The notes beneath the pieces were generated by a model that did no database searches, was not told the origin of the DNA, and worked only from the letters and a program-made list of their open reading frames with translations. Position numbers and translations under genes: made by a program. From Ampelocalamus luodianensis (Eukaryota > Streptophyta > Magnoliopsida > Poales > Poaceae): a DNA stretch of 64,000 nucleotides. This document shows, in pieces, positions 35,901 to 47,547 of this stretch (position 1 is its first letter; every line of letters starts with the position of its first letter). The stretch is taken from assembly GCA_036346255.1 (NCBI GenBank), contig CM070618.1, forward strand, positions 78,254,428-78,318,427, written 5' to 3'.

Positions 35901-36319
35901 TTCATTCACTGAATCCACCCCTCCTGTTAGTGCTGCATCGACTGACATGTTTCAACTCTCCAAATTTTCTCCTGGTAGGTACATTTAAATTCCTCATCCT
36001 CCCAGAATGATTATTTCAGTTATTTATGACGTATTCATTTGCAGCACGAAGCCCTTCACTGGGTTCCGGAGAGCAGGCGATGGAGCCTAAATACGAGGCT
36101 GGGGCTGGGGACACTTCGCCTCATCCTGAAAACTTTAGGCCAGATGCATTATTCTCTGGGAATACAGCTGATCCATCCGTTTTCAACAATGCCATAGCAA
36201 TGCTTCTGGGCAATGACATGAATACCGATTGCAAACCTGACCTCAGTGATGGAATTGTGTTCAATTCTTCCTCGTGGAGCAACATGCCACATGCTTGTGA
36301 AATGTCGGAATTCAAATGA
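32976..36319 (+). CDS. GAMYB: GAMYB, gibberellin-regulated R2R3-MYB transcription factor
   Basis: The three coding exons are 32,976-33,344, 34,954-35,974 and 36,045-36,319. They give 554 residues, the length of rice GAMYB, and all junctions follow GT-AG in matching phase. The start (MYRVKSESDCEM) is the family's. The R2 repeat begins at KKGPW (residue 41) and R3 at KKGAF (residue 94). R3 crosses the exon 1-2 junction into LPGRTDNEIKNYWNTRIKRC, and the GAMYB-specific region and the end (HACEMSEFK) are conserved. The protein binds GA-response elements in promoters, such as alpha-amylase in aleurone, and acts in anther and tapetum development. It is repressed by DELLA action and by miR159, whose site is in the second coding exon. 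Oddity: residue 114 is Arg (codon AGG) where MYB R3 repeats nearly always have Gly (MGNKW). Confidence 0.96.
33405..33797. mobile_element. MITE inside a (TA)n microsatellite in the first coding intron of GAMYB
   Basis: The ends form inverted repeats of about 27 bp built around CTACTCCCGGGTGTAGTTAC (left from about 33,416, right to about 33,788). The element is flanked on the left by 11 TA units (33,383-33,404) and on the right by 8 AT units (33,798-33,813). That is the layout described for Micron-type elements of rice, which insert into TA microsatellites. The interior (AT-rich, no coding) repeats phrases like AGATATACTCC and GGTGGTAT. The family is not assigned. Confidence 0.75.
35540..35560 (+). 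promoter_or_regulatory. miR159 target site in GAMYB mRNA
   Basis: The coding sequence across residues MELPSLQ contains GGAGCTCCCTTCACTCCAAG, which pairs with plant miR159 with only a few mismatches or wobbles. This is the conserved position in GAMYB-like genes. Pairing leads to cleavage of the mRNA and limits GAMYB in vegetative tissue. Confidence 0.92.
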
Positions 36320-37339
36320 ATTCCTTATTGATCCTCGTGATGTTGAAGGAGATTCTTGATATCGTTCCTGCCGACTGTTTTGAGGTTAATTTCAGGGAAG
36401 ACCTCATTGATTGTAATGCTGCATTACCGACAGGTCCTTGATGGCATGCAGCAACTACCGGATGTGCTCTTCATGCAACTAGCCCTTTTGTCCAATAAAG
36501 TTCATGGAGATAAGCCGGTTATTTATTTTTGTTGTCTTGTATTAGAGAACCCTTTTTGTCATGTCTATGGCCAGGATTCTGTTGGAAAAATTCGTCATGC
36601 TTTTTGTTTGAACAATGTGAGATCAGTTGTTGCTTGGTGTACTATCTTGTTGAACACTTACCCCCTGATAGCAATATGTTATTTTTTTCATGGTAAATTC
36701 TAACTCGTGGAGTTATTTTTTATATGTGCGTTAAAATGCACCAAGCGCAAACATTTTTAGTCTCCTAGTTCAGGGAAAGCAGCAATCTTGTGCCTCCAAT
36801 TTTGGCTTTGGAACTTGCTTTCTTTAGCTGTTGGCTGAAGGAAAGGACGAGATAAGACTCGGCTATGAATGATTAGGGTCGCCATATGGTTTCATAGTCG
36901 GAATCCAACTGAAGTTATCGTCCATGACATGATCAGGAAGTTGCGACATTACACAATCGCAAACGATGTACCTAACTTCCTCCGGCGTTTTTGTGTTGGA
37001 TTCGTCCCTTTTTTTTTCATAATCATTTTCTTTTTTTTCTCGACTGGCTACTGCACATCTTCTAGGCATTCAGTGTTGTGGCATTCTCGTACTTAAATCT
37101 TTGTCTGATTTATTTTGCGATTCCTTTTCTTTTGACAGATGTGCTTAAGAATTACATAAGCACAAGCTTTTCTAGAGCTATTACCCTTCCCTAGTGCTCG
37201 GTATATATGCAGATTTGTCGAAGCTGAAAGTTTGCTCTATTAATTTGACTATTCGTCGGTGATGATTCAGCACTCTCCTATTGAGGTTTTGAAATCCATC
37301 AGAGATGAAACATGCGCTGCAGTTTCTGCAAACGAATCA
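36320..37339 (+). other. GAMYB 3' UTR and downstream spacer
   Basis: The stop codon at 36,317-36,319 is followed by a T-rich untranslated region. An AATAAA polyadenylation signal lies at 36,494-36,499, and further T-rich stretches reach about 36,720. Beyond that no gene is visible. Confidence 0.6.
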
Positions 37340-39085
37340 AGCTCTTCGGATTGTGTTCGCTAGACTATCTGCGGCCAACATCCTGCTTTCAGTACTAGAC
37401 TGAAATCTCCAGGATCAATTGTCACTCATGACCTAGTTCATGAGTTATAACTTACTTGACCGTGCCTGTCGTACGTCTGGTACAGGCTGTACAGTAGTAC
37501 TCAAAATCAGAATCTCCTCGGATTCATCCGCCATCCTTGGTCCAAGTAGCTTAACATGCTCCCAAGAGGCAAGAGTTAACAAGGCTACTTTTAGCTGCGT
37601 AGACGGTGCGGCGGTACGAATTCAGAAGCGCTGCCTACCGCTACGTACCATTCTCTGAACAAAAGCAAAGCACAGGCCACAGGAACAGAGCGATAAGGAT
37701 TCGGATCCTCTACACTGAACAGTGTTCTGTGAGTAGGTGAATATTGCTTTGAGATGTACTGCAGTGGAATACTGTGGTAACAACGAAATTCGTGCTGCAG
37801 CGATTTTACTGCAACAAAAACAACTGTAGCAAAAATAATGTAACAATTGATGTGAACTTTCGATTTTCGATCGGACGGTGGAGATCGGATCTAATGGTAG
37901 ATCTCTGCATTAATAGCTTCAATGCAGACGATCCCAATACCTTTGCTTCCGAGCTTCAACAATGGCAGCTTATGATACAATCCTTTTTTATCTTTCTCCA
38001 GCCATTTGGTGCACTCAAAAGGCATGGCTTCATTTTCAATAATAAAAAGAGAGGGAGAAGGGAGTGTTAGAGATATGATTCGGTTGTTGTATAGAAACCG
38101 AATCAATCTCCAATGGATATTTTCTTTTGTTGAGAGATCCTGTACAACAACACGTAATCTCGGCTTCATTGTTTCCTTGCCGAGCACTCTTGTAACCGGT
38201 ATATACGTAGCAATATGCGGCCGCCCCGATTCTGCGGCGAGTTCCCATCTCTCTCGTGCTTTCCCGTTTTTCAGGCAGAAAGAAGCACACACTGTCTAGA
38301 TGCCCCGCGCCGCGACGTGCCATGGATGCGCCGGCCCAGATCGAGGATGCTAGCTGCCCATCACGCGATGTGCGTGGCGTGACTTTGCCATGAGGCGCAC
38401 GGCCAACGCGCGCGCACGCACGGTTCGGCGCTCTCTCCGCGCGGAGATGGAGTGCGATACGCCGTGGTGGCAGGGCAGGCATGTATATCGAGCAAGATCG
38501 ATTCTTTGAGACGTATGTGTTAGAATGATTTCAGGGCATTCCCCCTCTTGCTCGTGTTCTGATCGGGGGCGCCCAACCCAATAGGCTGGTGGGCCCTTGT
38601 CGCCAGCGCCACATATAAGAGGTGGGGGTCGGGGCGGCACGCACGACGAGGTTCACCGTGCCGCCACAAACCCCACCGAAAAACCCTAATCCGATCAGAT
38701 CGGGGGCGCTCCAGCGACGGGAAGCTCCACCACGCTGTCACCATCACCGGACCTACGCCGCCGCTCCCCTTCCCCGACAGAGAGAAGAGCCGCCATGGCC
38801 GGCTCTTCATCCTCTACGACGGACGGTTGGTACCCCATTCCTCTCTCTCTCTCCCTTCCCTCTCATCTAGAACCCAGTGCAAAGAAAAAGAACCTCCAAC
38901 AGTATGGACGCCTGATTTGTTGGTACAGGAACAGGAGTACCCGCCAGTTTCTTGAGACGAGTATGATTACTGCCTTGCAATAGCCAATGATGAGCTTGTA
39001 GATTTGTTAGGTTTGCGTATTGTTTTGTACTGGATGTCTGCAGCTGGCATGACAATGGAGGGAACTCTCGTGTTGTGAAGCAATA
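37340..39085 (+). repeat. Block 1 of an old collinear duplication behind GAMYB
   Basis: Three pieces of this stretch match, in the same order and direction, three pieces at 40,145-40,545. They are 37,345-37,440 (with GTTCGCTAGACTATCTGCG), 37,970-38,030 (CTTTCTCCAGCCATTTGG) and 38,945-39,085 (GATTACTGCCTTGCAATAGCC, TACTGGATGTCTGCAGCTGGC). The spaces between them here are filled by later insertions, one of which (38,068-38,300, starting TGTTAGAGATATGATTCGG) looks like part of a copia-type LTR. No protein family is recognised in the shared pieces. Confidence 0.7.
38605..38900 (+). pseudogene. Promoter and first-exon fragment of an unknown gene
   Basis: An ACATATAAGAGG box (about 38,611) is followed by a leader containing AAACCCTAATCC and then GCCGCCATGG at 38,793-38,802, a good plant start context. 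The frame reads MAGSSSSTTDGW. A pyrimidine-rich stretch ending TCATCTAG (about 38,870) resembles an intron end. No further exon with a recognisable domain follows. Given the CACTA-like repeats at 39,363-39,397 it may have been carried by a transposon, as with the PCNA piece. Confidence 0.4.
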
Positions 39086-39099
39086 CTCTCCGAGGCATT

Positions 39100-39397
39100 T
39101 CATGGTAAGGTATATAAGTCATAGTAAAATTAGAGAGTATGCCATTTCAAGTTATGATAAAATCATAGAGTTTGACGTTTCAAGTTATGGTAAAATCAGA
39201 TCATAGTAATTAAAAAGTTAACCATTTCAAGTCATAGTAATTAAAAACCGTTTCAAACCATGATAAGTATTTCATCATAATTAGCAATGTATAAGTCATA
39301 ATTATACATTTAAAGCCATGATAAAATTAAAGAGTTAACCATTTCAAGTCATAGTAATTAAAAACCGTCTGTGATAAGTATTTCATCACAGACGGTT
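39100..39397. repeat. Direct repeats ending in a CACTA-type subterminal hairpin
   Basis: Phrases containing CATTTCAAGTCATAGTAATT and CAAGTTATGGTAAAATC recur four to five times between 39,110 and 39,365. The block ends with a 13-bp inverted pair, AACCGTCTGTGAT (39,363-39,375) and ATCACAGACGGTT (39,385-39,397), the same word as in the subterminal repeats of the CACTA element at 23,110-27,332. A CACTA terminus itself is not visible here, so this is a remnant. Confidence 0.65.
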
Positions 39398-40144
39398 CTT
39401 AGCGTATCTAATAATAGAGACGGTCGCACTGGTAAAACCATGTGTAATGAGAAGTCCAGTATTAGCTTTTTTTTAATTATTGCACAGACGCTCAATTACT
39501 CAAACCAACTGAACAACACAGATTCCGAGAAAAGAGAAATAATTGTATGCAGTGCTACTTGTTGATGCACGTGCAAGCTGCTCTGAATTGCTATAACCTC
39601 GACATATTTTGCACCATGATTTAAGTTTTCCAACACAAATGATCAACACTATTGCAAAAGGCCATCAAGTCAACATTATGAAACAAACAACATGCCATTT
39701 AAAGACTCGAGCACAAGGTTTTGGCCGTTCTAGTGATGGTGCTAATGTTAGAAACAAAGAGAGCATGTCCAATAGTGTGATGTTAGCTATATGTAAACTT
39801 TGCCACGTATGACACGAGATGATGTAGATAAGAGATGAGGAGTATAGAGAATTGAGCTATCCCTCGTGCAGTAATCAACTGTAACACGCGAAACAAGACA
39901 TATTGTACATGGAGAGACTGTTTATAAAGACATGTAAAAAGACAACTCATTGTAGAGGTTATCTTTAGTGCTTGCTGTCTATAGATGACATAGAGGTGTA
40001 CTATAGATAACAATTATCTATACTATTGTATATTCCCTTATTAGTCAACAATGCCAGAAGTGTAATGACCAAGGAGTGTATCAAGTGAGCCAAGAGAACA
40101 AGAGGTTCATTTACATGCTATCACGTGCGGTGCACCTTAGCGGA
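39398..40144. other. Intergenic DNA, nothing recognised
   Basis: AT-rich, with no open frame that shows a domain. One more CACTA-like word (GAGACGGTCGCACTGG) sits at about 39,417. Confidence 0.45.
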
Positions 40145-40545
40145 TTGTACATGTTCGCTAGACTCTCTGCGCCAATATTATGCCTTTTTGTACTGGATTG
40201 AAATATTATCGAGGATCAAATATCAAGAGAACTAGTTGTGTTGGTAGTCTATCTACTTGGTTGACATTATGGCCTTACGTCTTACCGTTTTGACGTATAC
40301 AATTATCTTTTTGATCTTTCTTTCTCCAGCCGTTTGTTGCACTTAAAAAGAATGGCCTTACGTCTTACCGTTGAGACTTGTCGTTGCAGGAGAACGTGTC
40401 AGGCTGTTAGCCTCTCGACTCTTGAGAGAAGTAATTACTGCCTTGCACTAGCCTGTCAGATTTGCAGGTTCTTCTCTACTGGATGTCGGCCTGCAGCTAG
40501 CATTACACTGGGGGGATCTCTGTTGCGAAGCGCTCTGGCCTCCTC
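40145..40545 (+). repeat. Block 2 of the collinear duplication behind GAMYB
   Basis: Compact copy of block 1. GTTCGCTAGACTCTCTGCG is at about 40,152, CTTTCTCCAGCCGTTTGTTG at about 40,321, ATTACTGCCTTGCACTAGCC at about 40,435, and TACTGGATGTCGGCCTGCAG at about 40,478. Identity by eye is roughly 70-80 percent in the best parts, so the duplication is old. It may mark the lost 3' part of a gene, but no family is recognised. Confidence 0.7.
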
Positions 40546-41329
40546 ATGTTCAGTCAAATGCGTGCATGTGTCTTGTCACGCTCAACATTTCGATGCTAGT
40601 AGTAGCACTAGTAACTGGTTTCTTCGATCCTTCCCCATAGCTATCACACTCTTGAGGCCCAGTTTTTCAAGACGGGATGAGGCGCGCTTGGTTGGATCCA
40701 CGTCTCATCTCATTCTCATTGTGTGAATCTGATGTATCCAAAACAGAACGTACGCATGATGCTTGTGCTGCATCTCAGAACTCAACCGCGAATCGCCAGT
40801 TCGTGGTCGAGAGCACGACGGGTCGACTGTTGCGCACATGCGAAGCACCCGGCTGGACCTGGATGTGTGGTCCGAGTAGCGGCTAAAGCAAGAAGCAATT
40901 GTATGGTCGGGCATTGCCCGGAGTTTCAGTACGTAAATAACCGGTAATTAGGGCTCTGATTGATATTGTGCCGGATCGCGAATGTTGTGGTTTCATTTTA
41001 TAAAAAATGGAGTCTTCGCTGAACTGTCGTGTTTTTTTATTTATAATAGCAAAAAGTACAATCCATTTGTACGAATTTTTTTTTTAAAAAAAAAAACGCC
41101 GCGACACATGAGCTTACCACGCTCTCAGTCTGGAAGCCACCTGTCCCGCTCTGCACAGACAGGGGCCCACACGCCCCACAGAATCACCCTCTGTCGCCTG
41201 GGCCCCGGAGACCGTCACCCACACCCGTCAGTCACACGAAACCGTCGCCCCGGCCGGGCGGCGACGCGATGCGGTACAAACAACTGTACCAACAGAGAGA
41301 CAGAGAAGCCGGGCCCACCCATTCCGCTT
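40546..41329. other. Spacer and distal promoter of the next gene
   Basis: No gene is supported. A homopolymer stretch of T then A is at 41,068-41,097. The GC-rich part from 41,100 onward fits a plant promoter. Confidence 0.45.
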
Positions 41330-42455
41330 TCTACTGCTGCCGCTTTTCATTTCCTCTCCTCTTTTCCCGTCTCAGTTCTCTACTCCTCTCTTCCCTGGGC
41401 GATCGCCATCGCCGCCGCCCACCACACCGAGCCACCAAATCCGCCCCATTCACCGCGAAGTCGCAGCCGAAAGTGGCAGTCCAAAACCGTATTCTTCCCA
41501 CTTCTATCCACTGTTCCACCTCACGGATACATGGATGCATACTCCATCACGCCTACGCCACTGATTTGACCCGGCGATCCCTTCTTGCTTTCGGCTTTCC
41601 TTTTCCTTTCCTGCCCCTGATCGCTGCATATCTATCAGCACAGCACAGGGTTTCGGTTATTTTGTTTCTTCTGCTTCTTGGAGCTTTCCCCGATCTCGCG
41701 CTCGTTCCTGCCGCCTGCCAAGCTTCCTGAAAGGTATGTTCTTTCTGATGCCGTAACCGACGGGCTTGACTTCCACTGTGGGGTGATCGTTCTTACTTTT
41801 GTATATGCTTGCTGTTTCTTTACTTCCCGATCAAAAAATGGATTTTGATCATGTACCTGAGTTCTTACTGGGAAGGATCTGTTTGCCCCTTGCTTGATCG
41901 GCAGCAAAGGTGGTGGTGTTTTAGCTTCTTGGTCATGGTCAAGATCAGATCAGACCCCCCTTCAGGTTGGGGTTTAGCTTGTGGAATTCGAATCTGAAGC
42001 TTTTGGGATGTTAGTATCCTCGTCACTGATAATCTAGTGCTCATATTTTTTTCTTGCAAGGCTGAATTGGTACGTGTTGTTGAGAAGTGCTTGCTTGTTT
42101 GTTCTAGGGGCTTCTTGATCATGGTCAAGATCAGATATTTCCCATCAGATTGGGGTTTAGCTTATGCAGTTCAAATCTGAAGCTTTTGGAATGTTAGTAC
42201 CATCATCAATAGTGATCTAGTGCTCGGATTGTTAAATGCGCACTGGATTGTACTTGTGCTAGGGTTCTCCTGATCTAATTTAAGTAGTTTTTTCCCCATG
42301 GATCTGTTTGCGAGATTAGTGCTCAGATTGTCAACTATTGAAATGTGACCATCTGCATAGCTCGGTGCCTCGGTTACCTTAAACATTGTCACTTTGTTTT
42401 ACTGAACTAACTAATCTTGCTGTATATTTCTTATGCTAGGTTTGTGTTGGATGCC
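41330..42455 (+). promoter_or_regulatory. Leader exon and 5' UTR intron of the two-TM acidic protein gene
   Basis: A pyrimidine-rich leader ends with the donor AAAG-GTATGTTC (exon end about 41,733). The intron runs to the acceptor TTATGCTAG at 42,431-42,439, 16 bases before the start codon. The intron contains two copies of a segment of about 115-120 bp (about 41,924-42,043 and 42,110-42,224), both holding CATGGTCAAGATCAGAT, GGGGTTTAGCTT and CTGAAGCTTTTGG. Early introns with repeats like this often hold expression-enhancing signals, which is inference here. Confidence 0.65.
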
Positions 42456-45400
42456 ATGGCTCTTGAGGCAAAACAAGTTGCTCTATGTATCAAGAAAGTT
42501 TTGAGGACCTCCATTAGAAAAGGCTATAGATGTGTTTCTGAACATCCAATCCTTCTCAGTTTGAGTGTTTTGCTCTATTTATTGTACAGATCTTCACCAG
42601 GATTCTTTGCTTTCCTACTTTCTTCTTCTCCTGTAATTATATGTACTACTCTTCTTCTTGGAATCCTACTAAGTTATGGGGACACAAACCTTCCTGAGGT
42701 TGATGAAGATAATAATATCACTCCAGTGATTTCAGCTTTTAAGGTTGGAAATTCTTCCAGTGATATTCACATCGAAGACAATCAGAGATTTCCAGTGCCT
42801 GAATTTAGGAAGAATGCAGCGAACTTCAAAGAGAGGGAAACTAAAAAGACGGTTTCTTTCAGAGAGAGGGCTAGTCAGCATGTTGAGCTGGATGAAGATG
42901 TCCCTCTTCTGAGAAGAGTTGATGAAGGAGATGAGAGGTTTGATCGCCGCGACATACCTAGAACATTAACCCCATTTCCTTCTATGGTCAATTTTCAACA
43001 AGAGGTTGGGATTGGGGAGGACTTGAATTTTAATCAGGCAGGAGAATCCGAAGATTCATTTTTCATAAAGGACAAGGCCGATAGACACACTAGCCTATTT
43101 GAAGGTGTCCTGAGTGGTATGAATGAGAAAGATACATCCTTTGGCATGTTTTCATCCAGTGAGAATGTTAATAAACATGGTGAAATGGAGGAAAACCTGA
43201 ATCAAGAAAGAGTATCTATAGACTCAGCAGCTAGCAAAGTGAGAGAGATTTCTGAAGAGAAGCCAATAGAAGGGGTTGGTGGAACTAGCAGACCAGCTTG
43301 TGCCGTTTCCGTGTGTCAGAGTAAAAAGCTTGATGAGCTTAAGATTGATACTAACAAGGCTGTCAATGACAACCTACTCGATTCTTCTCTTGGTTCACCA
43401 TGGGCAAGAGTTGGCAGTCAGGATGGTTCATCTGGTTTTGACTCTGATCAGGCTGAGAGTTCTTCTCCTGATGCTTCCATGACTGACATTGCTCCAGTTC
43501 TTGATGAGATTGATCCTCTCTTGGGTGCTGATTCCACTCATCCTGATCCCATTCCTAAGGATGATTCAGACACTGATTCACATGTATCCTCACAGGATCA
43601 TCAAACTGATGATAGTAATGATGAAGCTGACAACAATGATGCTAAAGATAATGGCGAGGAAAAGAATAAAGATGACGCGAAGGAAGCTGCATTTATTTGG
43701 ACAGCAGATGATGACAAGAATCTGATGGATCTCGGGTATTCTGAGATGGAAAGGAACCGCAGGTTGGAGATTTTGATGGCTAGGCGAAGATCCAGGAAGA
43801 ACATAGGATTTGATATTGACAATAACTTGATAGATATCGATAGTAATGATGCTGGGAGGAGTGTAGATGATTTATCACGCTTCCGTGTACAAGTGCCACA
43901 TATTTCAGTGCCAAGGAGGAACCCGTTTGACCTTCCTTATGATCCTGAAGAAGCAGCAATTCCTGGCTCAGCTCCTTCAATCCTGCATACACGGAAGAAC
44001 CCATTTGACCTTCCCCTTGAGAAGTCCAATGACAGTGGTGTCTCTTCACATGATAATTTAAGCCCTGAAGAACCAGTGAAAACTTCTCATCGTGACATGT
44101 TCTTCAGAAGGCACGACAGCTTCAACTTTGGAAGTACAGATGCTACCCAGGAGAGACGTTTTTCTATATTCAAGCCGCATTTTGTCCCTGGGAAAGTGGA
44201 AGGAAGCACAAGTAATTTCCAAAGGCAGGTCAGTGATAAGAGTGAGTCTAAATTGAGTTCTGTTACTGAATCTGATATGACCTCTTCAGTTGCCGATCAG
44301 GAGGATGACAAAGACCTCGATGAAAAGGATTTGCACGGGGAGCATGGGTCACCAGCTCTTCCGAGACAGGATAATGACCTTGCTGATGCTGGAAGTGAAT
44401 GCTCAGATGGTATCAACTCTGTGGATGTTGAACTAGACCGCAGTGACATTGATGACCGTGAGATTGCTCTAGAGCACTTTGTCTTTGAAAGATCGCAAGA
44501 AAGTGAAGCATATCTTGCCTCAACAAAAGGAAAGGGTCATGAAGAAGATTGCATGCTCAAGTCAGCTGGGAACTCCATGAAGCCACTTCATCCTGTCGCT
44601 GACCTGCTTAGCTGGGAAGATGGAGACGGTAAGCAAGTTCAATCTGACCACTTTGTTTAATAACTGAATACTCGTTCCACTACTTTGTTTGAACTGTATC
44701 ATGCTATCCAGGTGAAAGCAGCCTTGGTGCTAAGTCTTCTCTCGAACCTAACACAGCAGTTGAATTCTCACAATGGGTTTCATCACCCAGGCCAACTGAA
44801 GAGCAGTCAGGATCAAGGGACCTTCCGGTTTATCTTTACACTGAAGTTGCATCAACTTCAAACACAATTGTTCTTGATGCAAGCAATCCAGCTGAGAAAG
44901 ATGGAAGTGTTGATTTCATGTCCTATTCAAACAATGGAATGCCATTAGATAACCTGATTCATGGTTCTACGGAGTTGCCATCTGAATTTGGCAAGGAAAC
45001 TTTGCCGGTAATATCGAGGGACCTACACCCTATTCCTGAGGAGAGGGTTGTCGAGAACTTCAATATGCTAGAAAAACATAAATCGGCAATATTTACTGAT
45101 TCAACTACTGCCTTGACTGGCTTGCATGTAATTGAAGAGCACTTTGATGTTGGATCTGAAGGAATCCCGAGCTCTGCAGTTGTTTCCCTGTGTCCTCAAG
45201 CAAGTGATTCCATTCAATCTCCGTCAGTTGAGCCTGCAGAGATGTCAAATCCGTTTATTTCCATGGCTGCTGAACCCGTGGATATAGTTGACATGAAGGA
45301 AGAAACAACTGCAGGATATCTACTTGATTCTGGTGATGAAGTTGATAAAATCTATCCAGAGCCTATAGAGGACAGCGGAATTGATGAAAGTTTCCTGTCG

Positions 45401-46336
45401 GAACTGGATGCAGTGGGAGACTTCCGAGTAGAACCAATGAGACTGGACCAGCAGGTGCCTGATCTTGGCTCCCTTACCGATAACCCTCCTGCCTATGGTG
45501 CCGCAGCAAACTCCTTGATTAGTCCGCAGACTTCTGGTTCTGGCAACATCTCCTTGACCATGTCAGATGCCAGTGCGTTAGACTCTGGGGAGCAGTCCCC
45601 ATTGGCTGATGACCTAAATGGCACTGATCCTGAATTTAGTTGGTCATTACAAGTATCTCATGACGACCCTGAGCAGACTGTCTACAATCCTCGGCGACGT
45701 ATTCTTGAGGCAAGTCCTTTTGAAGCAATGAACACGGAGTTGAAGCCACAATGTGATGAGACACAAGTGTCTTATGCCACTACACCACCAGCAGCAAACT
45801 TAGCAGTGGGATCAAGTGAAATAGAGATTGAGGCTGGCACAACTAAAACCGATGCTCAGATGGTGATTCTTGATGCCAAGTCTCTGGAAGCATTTAAACC
45901 AGCGAGTGGTGGTGGTGTTGATGAGCCCACCCCAGACACTGAAACCTCACATGTCTCAAGCGTTGATACTAATTCAGAGCCCTTAGAGGGTGCTGGACAG
46001 CTGCATGTCATTGACGCAAAATCTGTCGAAGATATATACGCTGCTTTCAAGGAACAATCTGTTGCGGTTGTGAATAGTTCCTTGGTAGAAAATGAAGACA
46101 ATGATGGATGTGGAGAGACTGCAGAATTCACAAAGCACGATAGCCCAAAAGGAACACATGTTGAAAGTCTGCATATTGTTGGAGATGGTAGAGAGCCTGA
46201 ACCAATGGAGACTACAAGCAACATGAATTCTATTGAGGCAAAGACCCTTGATGACATCGATGCAGTGTTCAAGAAGCTCTCTGATGCCAGTGCCAAGAGT
46301 ACTGTACAGGTGAAGAATGCTTGCGAGAGAGGATAG
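42456..46336 (+). CDS. Acidic plant protein with N-terminal membrane segments, function unknown
   Basis: Two coding exons, 42,456-44,628 and 44,712-46,336, give 1,265 residues; the donor G-GTAAGC and acceptor ATCCAG join in phase 1. The start is MALEAKQVALCIKK. Two hydrophobic segments (about residues 31-45 and 50-73) are followed by a very acidic, Ser/Asp/Glu-rich region. Conserved blocks are VSFRERASQHVELDED, LEILMARRRSRKNIGFD (about residue 433), RRNPFDLPYDPEE (about 487) with a second RKNPFDLP (about 512), and FFRRHDSFNFG (about 549). They fit the plant family represented by Arabidopsis At5g17910 and At2g29620, some members of which are labelled cardiomyopathy-associated by computer. Three diverged copies of an AK[ST]xxDIxxxFKxxS motif end the protein. 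It is probably anchored in an internal membrane with the acidic part in the cytosol. A GTGAAG donor-like site near 46,309 leaves open another 3' exon. Confidence 0.88.
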
Positions 46337-47547
46337 GAAAGTGAACGGCAATGAATGTTATCAAAGGATTGCTAGAAAATATTGTCATCAGAGGAGACGT
46401 TAATCAAGTTGGGGCAGATCTTTCTTGGTTGAAGGGTGAAGAAGTTATTGTGGGTCTACTGTTGATGCACTCCTTTTAGCTTCAGGGGTCTGCTGTTCTA
46501 CATATACTTTCCAGTGCTCAAAATATGAAGTTTTGCTGTAGATTTTTGTGAATGTATTTTTTTTCTCCGCTTGATGTTTTGGCGGCTTGGTATTTAATTT
46601 GATTTTTCCCCTTTTTTCCCCAGTCCTTTGGCTGTAATTTCAAGAGCTGTGTTTTTGCTTGGACAGTGTGCCAGTGTGGTGTGGTGAAGAGGGAGATAGA
46701 ACAGTCGATTCTATCATGTAATGTAGATTTTTTTCACTATTTGATGGAACTGAGATAATTTGGTGTAAGAGAGCTTGTGCAGTTGGAAATAGAGGGAGAT
46801 AGAACAATCGATTCTGTCATGTAATGTTTGCCTTGGATGTGTGCACTTGGACTGCTACTTTTCGAACAGTGAATAGAACATCAGATCATTACAGATTGTC
46901 AGATTTTACAGCACCACATCTGCTTATTTTGCCCGCAGTTCCTTCTTACCTTGTGTACAGAACTAGAACCCTGCTGGAACCTGGAATCAAGCCTGTTATC
47001 AGACAAAACATCCTACTGGCTACTAAATAAGTTTGATCTTGTTCCATACTGATGTTACAAAATTAAATATCGAGGCGACCATTCTTTGTTCTTCAGGCAT
47101 TATCCAGACAGAATAAATTGGTTTATCTCTGAATTAGTAGTAGTGGAGTAGTAACAGGCACGATCAGACGCGCCGGCTTCGCCGGCAGCGCGAGCGTGGG
47201 CACGCATTACTTGCCCATGGTACTAGCGTTCCTGCTACATCCTGCAGGCTACTTACTTATCCACTGCATAACATATATTTGTATGGCTCTTACCCAAGTT
47301 TCAAACCCTTATTTTGAAGCTAATCTAATCTGCCATGTTTGACCAAGCTGTTAACTGAAGCATAGCAACGCATGGTCCCTACCCGTCAGCTTAACCCGTA
47401 CGTAATCTGCATGGATTGGTGTCAGCCAGACGCGTTCTGAGCTGTGAAACAGCTGCCGCCGTCTCCGTCAAACGCCTGCTCGGCTATTGCAACGTACTGT
47501 TACGCTGCCTAGAGCACGCGACCAACAGGGGTACCTGCTGCTGATCG
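46337..47547 (+). other. 3' UTR and downstream spacer with 37-bp direct repeats
   Basis: The stop at 46,334-46,336 is followed by a T-rich untranslated region. Two 37-bp copies containing GGGAGATAGAACA and CATGTAATGT lie at 46,688-46,724 and 46,791-46,827 and differ at only two positions. No gene follows up to the MITE. Confidence 0.6.

Noticed and set aside
40982..41730. Plus-strand frames of 195 and 153 codons
   Set aside because: They overlap the promoter and leader of the gene starting at 42,456, are Ser/Pro/Arg-rich and lack any family feature.
42417..42455. Upstream in-frame ATG for the acidic membrane protein
   Set aside because: It lies before the acceptor TTATGCTAG at 42,431-42,439. 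The family-like start MALEAKQ is at 42,456.
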